This document shows, one piece after another, positions 1 through 8,409 of a DNA stretch of 64,000 nucleotides; position 1 is the first letter of the stretch; each line of letters begins with the position of its first letter. This stretch comes from Axinella damicornis (Eukaryota; Porifera; Demospongiae; Axinellida; Axinellidae). Where the stretch lies: the NCBI GenBank assembly GCA_963931865.1, contig OZ007507.1:2180913-2244912 (forward strand), read 5' to 3'. A program made the translations under genes and the position numbers. The notes beneath the pieces are model-generated. The model was given only the letters and a program-made list of their open reading frames with translations. It ran no database searches and was not told where the DNA came from.

Positions 1-209
1 TTACACAATTACGTATACCTTATCCAAAATTGTAGCCATGGAGACTCGGAAGTAGCTACTGTTCCAGTTGATTGGCAACACTTCCTTTCACAGTGCATGC
101 CACCAAATATATTATTATCTCATTTGGATGTTACCACAGAACTTACGCAATCTCTAGCTATTGCCTCTTTGCCATCTTCTGTGGCTACACTCTCACAATG
201 ACACACATG
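1..209. other. Non-coding flank, no gene recognised
   Basis: AT-rich sequence left of the first inverted-repeat element. Only short open frames, no convincing splice-site pair and no similarity by eye to the repeated units. Confidence 0.4.
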
Positions 210-1466
210 CACTGTTAAAAATAGGGTGGAGTGGTTACACCACAGGGTGGAAGTACGTTGTAGAATTAGGGTGTAAATATATACTCTAGGGTGTAAATAG
301 CACACACTGCAAAAAAGACCAGGGTTGTTTTAATTAACCCAGTTCCAATCAGAAAGCATGCATCCAAAAATGCTATTCCATACAGTGTGTACAAGAGTAG
401 CCTTGATCGAGGTCATGGTACTCCTACAATGTGCCTGCTTGTTACCAAGTGTAGCTTACAATGTGCCTGCTTGTTACCAAGTGTAGCTTACAATGTGCAT
501 ACAATGTGCCTGCTTGTTACCAAAGTGCCGCTACACTGCACCTGCTCAGCAAGTGTCCCTCATTGCAAGAGTATTACCAAAGTGTCCCAATGCTTGTCAA
601 CAGTGTCCCCTTATGTACTCTCCTAAAAGCTCCACAAACAAGGTACATAATCATCTCTCAACCTGCATGACAAAATGTATGAATCCCAAAGGAGTGTTGG
701 AGCCTACGTATACTTGTCATGAACTGCTTTCCAATTGCAACTCAGGTAACCATACAAGCTCAGTTGAAACAACCCTTGTCTTTTTACAGGGTACAGGTGT
801 AACTTAGTGCAGACAGGTGTAACTTGGGGCATATAGGTGTAACTTAGCTAGTGGTTAGTCAGAAAATGTAAGGTGTTATTGGTGAGGCAAGAGCGTCTAT
901 ATACACTGAACAATTGATGAACGAAAGGTGGCTAACATCAGATATATATAGTGGTGTATAGGTAGGTTCAGAATATAGTTTGTTATAGTGGAGCATGGAT
1001 CCAGCGAGAAAACAGTTGGGAAATGCACTGAAAATTGTTTATGACCAACCATTTGCTTTGTCATGCACTGAGACCCCCGTCCACTGAATTCCAAATCCTA
1101 CTGGCTCCATGTTCTACTAAAATTATAACAATAAACTAACAAACTGGATCACAACGAGTCTGGTGGATGTCTGGTGATGCACAGGAGCTGATAGATAGGA
1201 AGCCCAGGTTCAAATCCCGCTACGTAAAACCCTTTTTCATTTTTTTCCCCACCAATCTTTTTCTTTCTTTTTTAACTTATTCTGCATGCTGCCCCTTCCC
1301 TGACCTCAAAAACAAAACAAACACAGCACACAATTTCTATTCAAAAAGAGGAAGCAGTTAGAGAGATGTTTATTTATCTCCAACTTACACCTTTGAGGGT
1401 GCTAAAGTTAAATGGTACTCACTCCACCCTTTAGGGTGTAACCGCTCCACCCCTGTTTTAACAGTG
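210..1466. mobile_element. Non-autonomous DNA transposon with CACTG ends
   Basis: The left end begins CACTGTTAAAA and continues GGGTGGAGTGGTTACACC; the right end (about 1435-1466) is its reverse complement with a few mismatches, giving terminal inverted repeats of about 30 bases. No transposase frame lies between. Inside are three copies of a unit containing GTGCCTGCTTGTTACCAA (about 428-530) and three copies of CAGGTGTAACTT (about 790-845). CACTG ends resemble CACTA-type elements, but I could not read a clear target-site duplication, so the superfamily is open. Confidence 0.6.
428..530. repeat. Short tandem repeat, about three units of 32-42 bp
   Basis: The string GTGCCTGCTTGTTACCAA recurs three times, each time followed by GTGTAGCTTACAAT or a diverged form. 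It lies inside the CACTG-ended element and creates overlapping spurious open frames. Confidence 0.8.
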
Positions 1467-1655
1467 TGTAGCTATACATGCAAGCTCATTGTTGGATCTC
1501 ACATATGCATCCACATTACGTATAGCTATGTCAATTTTATATATACACTTCCAGGATTCTTACATATTACGTAGCTATGAATGCTTACATGCATGTGACA
1601 TGACATAGGATTCAATCGCATGTTGACATCACATTAGTATGTTTACAGTAGCAGG

Positions 1656-2573
1656 CAGGGGCGGATACAGGATTTATGAAAGGGGGGGGCACTATATTAA
1701 ACGCTGCCGGAGGCAGTGCATAGAGGCGCGTAGCGCATATATATTTTTTTCCAAGGAGTTGGGGTGAATTTTATCCCACTTGTGGTGGAGAGCCTGGGTG
1801 GGTTGAGTCAGCTGGCCATTGAGACCATCAAAAGCATCGGCCGCCTCCAGGGACAGCGTCTTGGCAATCCCCAGCCGACAGCACTCGCCACCTCTTCCAG
1901 CGCATCTCCATCTCACTGTGGAAAGGGAATGCCTCCCTGTGGATTAGGCGCCAGCCAGTAGCCTCCACCAGGGTGGATGGCCTCGTCTGACTTTCACTTT
2001 CACAGGTCATGTCACCATGCTCTAATATATTTTTTATACTTTTTTAATAATAATTTATCTCTTTACCTTTACCATATATCCATTTGTTTGTTTGTTTTGT
2101 ATCATTCAGTTTCAGCCTGCATGCAGGTGCTGTTTTGGTTGTATCACTTTCATTTCGCTGTATTCACGTAAAAAAGATAATTTGTTGGATCAGTCCGCGC
2201 GAAGCGCGGAAAAATTTTTTCGCCTTCATTTTTCACTTCTCAGGATGGGCTCTCGTGGCACCTTCGCGCTTTGCACTGCAAGTTCGAGGATTGCAGGTCC
2301 CAGGGCCGCCATGAGCTTCTTCCTTGCTCAAATTTCGCTCACGAACGTAATACGTACGTACACGGAGGGGTATACTAGATCGTGGTCTCGTTCCGTTTCA
2401 GGCAACGGCCGCAACGCACGGTATTGCGAGCTGAGGAGGCCAGGTCAGGAGTTGCAACGTAGCGGCAGCAAGTTAGTAAGGAGGAAAATAAAGCGGTGAA
2501 GAAGTAAAAGGGGGGGGGCACCGGCCCCCGGTGCCCCCCCCCCCCCCCCCCCCCCCCCGTAGATCCGCCCCTG
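1656..2573. mobile_element. CAGGGGCGGAT element with G/C homopolymers
   Basis: Ends are CAGGGGCGGATACAGG on the left and its near-complement ATCCGCCCCTG on the right. GCAGG flanks both ends (1651-1655 and 2574-2578), a 5-bp target duplication. Next to the left end is a G8 run and next to the right end a C run of about 26. Inside is the hairpin CCGCGCGAAGCGCGG followed by A and T runs near 2195-2220. Related elements are at 5598, 24939 and 40664. No full-length transposase was recognised. Confidence 0.75.
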
Positions 2574-2578
2574 GCAGG

Positions 2579-3300
2579 ATCTGCATGGAAAGTACGACTT
2601 AGGGGCACTGCGCTCTTTTCAAACCTGTGAATGAGTAGTTGGTCTGTTAGGGAGGTAAAACCCTATCAGGGTGACCAACAAGAGTTCCAAATTGAGCAAG
2701 AGCTCCACATCACAAAGTGCCTACATAAGTGTTCAGGTACTGAAGTGCTGTACAAGTTACAATCCCTATCAAGCTCCACCCACAGGAAAAGTTGCTGCTT
2801 CATGAAGAGGGCAGAAGAGCCATATTGCGGTATCACTATGATAGAGACACCGATACCACCTTCAGGTGGGCAAAGTAGAATGTGCTACACTGTAAATACT
2901 TCTTGTTAGTCAACAATGAAACCTGCATGCAGTGGTTAATGGATGGTGTACTTTGCATGAGATGCACTCAGGAATTCTGCGAATGTGTGTGTGTGCAAGC
3001 TCAGGTATGCAGCAATTTTTAGTAGGGGATCGAGTGGTTATAGTATCAAATTTATACATAGTGGGGTCGTGCACTACTCAGCTGCAGTTATTTCGTGTGA
3101 AAACCATTGTGATAGTCAGGCAATTTTGAACTTGCCTGTCTGAAGAAAAAAACAATTGTGGCAGTTTGGCGATGTCCGTTCTATCTGTATACATACACTA
3201 AAGTCTACCGTAGCGCAACTCAGAATAATTTATGGTATGACCTTGGAGAGAAATACCAAGAGAATAATAGCTCAATACGTTATTACTGCTTTATGATGGT
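2579..3300. other. Unannotated stretch
   Basis: No gene recognised. Open frames are under 100 codons and lack obvious splice partners or family motifs. It separates two mobile elements from the first repeated unit. Confidence 0.4.
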
Positions 3301-3601
3301 CAGTTTCACTTAAAAAATTATTTTTGGGTAGGCCTATGTACAGCTAGCTACATGCACAAGCCGTAGTGTATGTACAGCTAGCTACATGCACGAACTGTAG
3401 TGTAGTCATCAATGTCTATGCATCATTGTCTGGAATCACACCAGCTGCTATAATTATGTATCTGAGATGTCAAGACGGCTGTTCAGTGCATGGCCTCACT
3501 GAAAACTGGCCAAATTTAATGCCTAATGCCTATGCGACTCTTTTGCCTGTTGACACGTAGCTATCTCCCTCCCACTGAAGAATTAAGACACTGCGCATGC
3601 A

Positions 3602-6040
3602 TTACCCGAGTGAAAAGTTGAGAATGAGTGAACTGTGGACAGGACATGCATTGGCTCTTGTGCTCTGTTGGACAGGTAAGGGGAAGGGAAGAGGGAGGGT
3701 GATTTGATGCAGTAAATTTGCACTCATTCCGATCCCTTCCTGGGTCCCAAGAGTGCCACTGTTTGCAACAACCTGGGTGCTTCCCTTACTCTCTGACTGG
3801 GATGGTTTGAAAGTTGGGGCAAACTGGTTGGAGGTGGTTTCCCAGACATAAAACATTCCTTCACCATGCAATCAAAACTCAGCCGGTAACAATTAGAAAG
3901 AAAAGGGTTGTTCACACCTACACTGGGCACCGATTTCCCGATTGTTATTATCTGGTATGGGCTACAGTCATCATTTCATTGATTGTGTGGCCCAGATTCC
4001 ATTTGCATACACGTGTTTCTTCAATGTACTGTTGGACATTAGGGTGTTCAGTAAAGTTGCATTCGAAATCAGAAAATACCCTTTTTCCACTGTTCCATTA
4101 TTGATTGCTCAACATCATCACCCATAGCTGGATATGCTTGTATTCCACTGCCACTAGTATACATACCACTTACTTTAGTAAACTCACTGGCTGTCCATTT
4201 AGCCTCATTCCCAGGCCTGCCCATGTCGTTTGCAGTACAGAAAAGCGAGGAGCTTAATCGTACTGCAAGCGATGGAAAGCTGCATAAAACGAGCACTATA
4301 TGGATGTGTTCTGTATAGATACAACTGGTGGTTCTCTTTGAGAGGGTCAACCCAGATAAGTAGCGACAATCCAGTTACCATCAATAGTAAAGTCACTGTA
4401 ACTGTAACATGAAATCATTGTCACTGTTTTACGTACATAATAGTATGTCATCAGTGATTCACGAATCAAGAATTGTTCTTCGGATTTCTCCATAGGGTTT
4501 GAGCTTAACTGGACTTTGTGCTTCAGGTTCTGTGTGTGGTGCTGTTCACGGGAGAAAGGGTACAACTGCTTACGGGTATACATGTTCCACACAAATTGGG
4601 GAATTTGTACGATCTCATGCAATTTTAGAACCCCAAATACGTGTACCTATCTCAAGAATTAATCTTGAGACATGCAAGTTAGAGATTACACAGACTGGTT
4701 GGGGGTTGAGGGTGATGCTGGAATTTAAAGAGGGTGCTGATAGAAAACCTTGCGTTCTAAATACACACCTCTCCACACAGAACTATGACTCTAGTGACTG
4801 TTGCCATCATCAGAAACCAGCGCTATGGATGAAGTACATGTAAGTGGCTGTACTATCACACTGAATTGGTGAAAAGGATATTCAACAGTAAGTAACCATC
4901 CAGTATTAAACAGGTTTACAACATGGTTAAGATCCTACCTGCCTCTTTTTCACGACCATCACACTCAACCGAGTCTGGAGTAGCACAGCTGTGTTGTAGA
5001 TCCTCACCCTCAGCAGATGTTGACTCAGTAGGAACCGGGTTGTTGGACAATGGAAGACCATTGCTGGGTGTCATGTGATCTGCATAGACTATAGAAGTAT
5101 AGAAGTGAGAATAGGAGTGTAAATCATCTCAAAAGCGACGTTCACAAACTTGGAATCAATCTCTCTTCAACTTGTGAGCATCATATCATGAGAGTGTCGC
5201 ATCAGGCATACCATTAGCATCTTCTAATGTTAGCTGTGTCAGGGCTGTGTATATCCCAGGATCCTCGTCAACACTGCTACTATGTGTTGTACCTGTGGAC
5301 GGCAATAGTACAATGTTCACCACCTTCCCTATCCTCCTCTGAACAGTACTAGTAGTTACAACTTTTTCCATGGGTGCAAGAAAACCAACTCATATACACT
5401 GCTGAGTGTAGTGAGTTAGGATAATGCAGGAATTGATTGGGCCTGGGCCGAAGAGAAGCAGAGGCCTATATTTCAGGGGCCCAAAAGTTTCAGTATTAAT
5501 GATTCCACTGTAGATCTCACCCTTGACAGATGTTGACTCAGTTGCAACGTGATTATTGGATGATGAAGTCTTTGGAAGTCCATTTCTAGGTGTTGTGCAG
5601 GGGCGGCGGCACGTATTTACAATTGGGGGGGCAAGCCAGTGGCGTAGCCTACGCACGCTGCCGAAGGCAGTGCATATATAGAGGTGCGTAGCGCCGATCA
5701 GTCCGCGCAAAGCGCGGAAAATTTTTTTCGCCTTCATTTTTCAGTTATCAGGATGGGCTCTCGTGGCACCTTCGTGCTTTGTACTGCGCGTTCCAGATGT
5801 ATGAGGATCGATGCTGCGCCAGATCAGCAACTCGATTCGCGTACATCACAAAGTTAGCCGAGTCAGCCTAGTACTAAGTATAGGGCAGCCGTTGGCTGTT
5901 TAATAGTAGCTAGCTAGGAGTTAGGGGGGGCGATGCCCCCCCTAAATATTTTGGGGGGGGGGGGGGGGGGGGGCGCTTGCCCCCCTTGCCCCCCCCCCCC
6001 CCCCCCCCCCCCCCCCGTGCCGCCGCCCCTGTTGTGTAAT
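3602..6040 (-). pseudogene. R exons of unit 1, broken by a transposon
   Basis: Minus-strand exons that I infer continue gene K of the same unit. Readable exons are 5521-6040 (an 81-base exon split by a 434-bp insertion at 5598-6031), 5212-5292 (81 bases, containing GIYTALTQL), 5008-5088 (81 bases, or extended to 4939 by a second in-frame donor) and 4463-4541 (containing KPYGEIRR). Exons have AG/GT borders; the 81-base ones are phase 1 at both ends. The terminal exon near 3602-3690, which ends in YVSIGKRVT in unit 5, is frameshifted here. With two lesions this copy is probably non-functional, unless splicing skips them. Confidence 0.6.
5598..6031. mobile_element. CAGGGGCGGCGGCACG element inside an R exon
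   Basis: The 434-bp insertion has inverted ends CAGGGGCGGCGGCACG / CGTGCCGCCGCCCCTG. TTGTG is duplicated on both sides (5593-5597, 6032-6036). The empty site is visible in unit 2 at 13610-13627, where TTGTG occurs once, so the ends are certain. It has long G and C runs near the right end and the hairpin-plus-T-run motif near 5702-5728. It is a close relative of 24939-25360. Confidence 0.92.
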
Positions 6041-6169
6041 CTGCAAAGAAATGATTTACTCTTAATCTGCATGACATGTTGCGCAATCAATTTTGAGGTG
6101 ACATTCTCACTGTTACTTCTCTAGTCTCTTGACTTTGATGTTTAACCCTTAGGCTGTGTGTGTCACATA

Positions 6170-6296
6170 CCGTATGGCCGGAAAATTAAATTTGGTGGGA
6201 AGTAAATTCGGCGGATTAGCTGCGAATTGCATTTGGCAGATTAAAATATGGCGGATTTTGAAATTTGCAGATCGAGAATGACGTCATACTAACTGC
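6170..6296. mobile_element. Left end of a TA/CCGTATGGCCGG element, truncated
   Basis: Begins TA then CCGTATGGCCGGAAAAT, the left terminus shared with 13757, 24621 and 48632. Homology to unit 2 stops after 6296, where transposase-bearing DNA begins, and the right terminus is missing in this unit. This is therefore a remnant. Confidence 0.7.
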
Positions 6297-6622
6297 ATGG
6301 CCAAATGTATCTTCGCTGTCTCCTCTCGGCTCTCCAGAACCTCAAGTAAACCTAGTCTGCATAACATATCAAATCTAGATGTATCCACAATGCTCAAACC
6401 AGTTGTAGCAATCGCTTGATGTAATGACGCAAATGCTGCAAAGATTATGTCTTTGATCTCTGACTCATTGGCAATCTGAATGTATGGATCATTTGCTCTC
6501 AGGAAACTTTTAACTTTGGAAAACAATTCCTCAATCGGCATAAGGTTGGGGAGTAAGGGGGTAGAAACACAACTAAGGCTCCCATTTCTTCGGTAAGACT
6601 AGCAGCATAATTAACATGATGG

Positions 6623-6859
6623 ATGGAAGCTGAAAAGGACCCGAGCGGTATTAACTTGTCCTTGAACTCGCAGCCGAAGAGTAATAACCTCCAAAACCCA
6701 GAATCTAACTATATCTCATACAAACCAAAGAGGTACTTAAATACAGAAGCAACAACAAAAGACCATTCAACAACAGCAAAGGTAAGGACAAGACTACAAT
6801 ACACAAAAGAATTCGCCCTGCGCACCAAGGGGCTCCCTCCAATGTTGAGCCAACACTAA
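6623..6859 (+). CDS. Small open frame in the nested element, possible captured exon
   Basis: A 78-codon frame that starts just outside and runs through the nested insertion. Its C-terminus reads LQYTKEFALRTKGLPPM, which recalls the eIF4E-binding stretch of eIF4G-type factors (Tyr-x-x-Glu-Phe-x-Leu followed by Gly-Leu-Pro-Pro). The strict consensus Tyr-x4-Leu-hydrophobic is not met because Ala occupies the Leu position. It could be a captured host exon fragment or chance. No promoter or splice partner is evident; probably not an expressed gene. Confidence 0.2.
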   Translation: MEAEKDPSGINLSLNSQPKSNNLQNPESNYISYKPKRYLNTEATTKDHSTTAKVRTRLQYTKEFALRTKGLPPMLSQH

Positions 6860-6891
6860 TTAGCACTATTTAACTGTTCTGGTCCTCCACA
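6631..6891. mobile_element. 261-bp element nested in the transposase
   Basis: GAAGC is present on both sides (6626-6630, 6892-6896). Removing the element and one copy joins the transposase codons into DNAS-IHHV, the expected family sequence, so the borders are supported by restored coding. Ends are imperfect inverted repeats, TGAAAAGGACCCGAGC against TGTGGAGGACCAGAAC. A 5-bp duplication with such ends is not diagnostic of one superfamily. It contains the plus-strand open frame 6623-6859. Confidence 0.8.
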
Positions 6892-7650
6892 GAAGCATTG
6901 TCCATAACTACAACACTTCTTGGGGGATTATACCCATCGAATGGTAGCAGTTGTGGCAGGAGGCATAGTTCAATAAAATTGCAGAACTCATTGGCATCCA
7001 CAGTTCCCTCTTTGATGCGTACATCAAGCACACTATCCATGCACCTTGCATTGTACCGCTTTCCCTTGACAAGTAGCCTATCACAGATGGCTGGTTTCCC
7101 TTGTAGGGCATACCCATAGCAGCACAGAGCAGCACGCCTGTCACATCCAGTTTCATCAACGAGGACAAGCATTTCAGGATTGTACACAGATATTTCTTCT
7201 ATGTACTTCTCCCTGAGTTGCTCACTTCGCCGCTGTGCTCTAAGTGATAGTTTTTGGGGTGAAAAACACTGCTGATGTAGGAACCTACAGATGCTTGAAG
7301 TACTGATATCATTCCCACCTGTGTGGAACACATGGTGCTGCAACTCATGAAAGCTAGTACACAGAAGGGTCCTCTAAAACCATCTCAAAGATCATCTAAA
7401 TGCTTAACTTCTTTGTGGTTTTGTGGAATCCTTGAATACTGCATACAGTTCCTCTTTCATCAAACAGTTTCACTGTTCTGTACACAGTAGAGGGGTCCAC
7501 ATTCAAGTTCTTTGCAATCTGTTTGTTGGATAGTTCAAGAAAGGATCTCTGGTATACCATCCTCCATCTTAGATCGCTCGAGTATGCCTTAGAACGAGTG
7601 CTTTCACAAGAGAATGTACATGTAGCCATAGCCCAGACAAACAAATTCAA

Positions 7651-8237
7651 ACTTAGCCGCTACTGTACTTGCGCTTGCGCAGTATTTTCCAACTAGCAAG
7701 CCAGAGCACTTAGAAGTGCCTTTGAAGGTTGTGGTTGCAGCGCTTCCAGGGTTTGCTTAAGCAGAAATTGACTGTACAGGTTTTTCACACATATGCGAGC
7801 CCTCACAGGCTTCTTAACAAAGTAGGCGGAGTTATAGCCCTTCCGTATAAGGCTTTTTTGTGCTATACTGCTAATCTGAGACAGATGGAACCCTAACAAG
7901 TACGGTACACTCATAAGCTCCTGACAGTATAGCCATGCAAAAACGAGCAGTTCAGTTCACCAAGAAGTGGCTTTTCTCGAGCAAGACAGCAGATAAATTT
8001 GCCAAGGATTATGCTATCAAAAAAAGCTTCCGTCATGCCCTTAATGCCCTTGATGACTATTTTAACACCATTGATCAGGTCCTATTGAAGTTCCACAATC
8101 TTTATTTTTGGCAAAAAAAAAAACAGCATGCACTTTCAATCCACTTCACGCGGCGTACGCACGAGTATCCCGTAACCTATGCTCCCTCTTCAACTTGTGG
8201 ACATCACATCACATTGCGAATGTTACATCAGGCATAC
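7651..8237. other. Remainder of the S spacer
   Basis: After the transposase insertion the sequence resumes homology with the other S spacers (for example 25930-26060 and 50285-50560) near 7925. A plus-strand frame at 7935-8243 looks protein-like (AIKKSFRHALNALDDYF) but is broken in the other units, so I do not call it a gene. Confidence 0.4.
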
Positions 8238-8377
8238 CATTAGCAGCTTCTCTGGTCAAATCCGTCAGCCCTGTGTATATCCTGTCAACACTTCTACTTC
8301 TACTATGTCCCATACCTGCATGTGGATGAAAAAATAATACTGTGAACTATACCTTTCCCTATAGTACAACCTCCCCC

Positions 8378-8409
<32 letters not shown>

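Larger units (their letters stand above)
6284..7650 (-). pseudogene. Tc1/mariner-IS630 type DDE transposase, decayed
   Basis: Three minus-strand pieces make one transposase. 7396-7650 is an N-terminal helix-turn-helix (LSNKQIAKNLNVDPSTVYRTV). 6870-7343 carries the catalytic core, with VDETGCDRR giving the first Asp and VVVMDNAS the second. 6284-6541 is the C-terminal part beginning MPIEELFSKVKSFL. Just before the last piece the sequence reads VVFLPPYSP, then one missing base shifts the frame before LMPIEE. Stops and frame slips also separate the first two pieces near 7345-7395, and a 261-bp insertion sits between DNAS and IHHV. It is not functional as it stands. Family knowledge: the DDE_3 fold, cut-and-paste transposition into TA. 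Confidence 0.88.

Noticed and set aside
1150..1235. tRNA or tRNA-derived SINE, because of GGTTCAAATCC (B-box-like)
   Set aside because: The T-arm stem has mismatches, no full cloverleaf or acceptor stem can be drawn, and it lies inside a DNA transposon. No tRNA called.
3624..3680. Signal-peptide-like plus-strand exon MSELWTGHALALVLCWTG followed by GTAAGG
   Set aside because: The frame is not kept in units 2 and 5, and on the minus strand the same place is a strong pyrimidine-AG acceptor of the R terminal exon.
4203..4275. Transmembrane exon (LLLMVTGLSLLIWVD on the minus strand near 4340-4395)
   Set aside because: Hydrophobic, but it needs an intron of about 36 bases and a phase that does not fit the preceding exon, and the adjacent sequence is a decayed hairpin element. 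Not used to claim a receptor.
4499..4843. Plus-strand frame in the R module (contains LEITQTGWGLRVMLEFKEGAD), also open at 12578, 46461 and by eye near 22600
   Set aside because: Protein-like and maintained in four units, but it overlaps minus-strand R exons with proper splice sites and compatible phases, and has no plus-strand partner exons I could fix. Left as an unresolved alternative.
7935..8243. Plus-strand 102-codon frame with AIKKSFRHALNALDDYFNTI
   Set aside because: Looks protein-like but the matching sequence in units 2-5 is broken by indels or stops, and it lies in the intron of the K-R gene.
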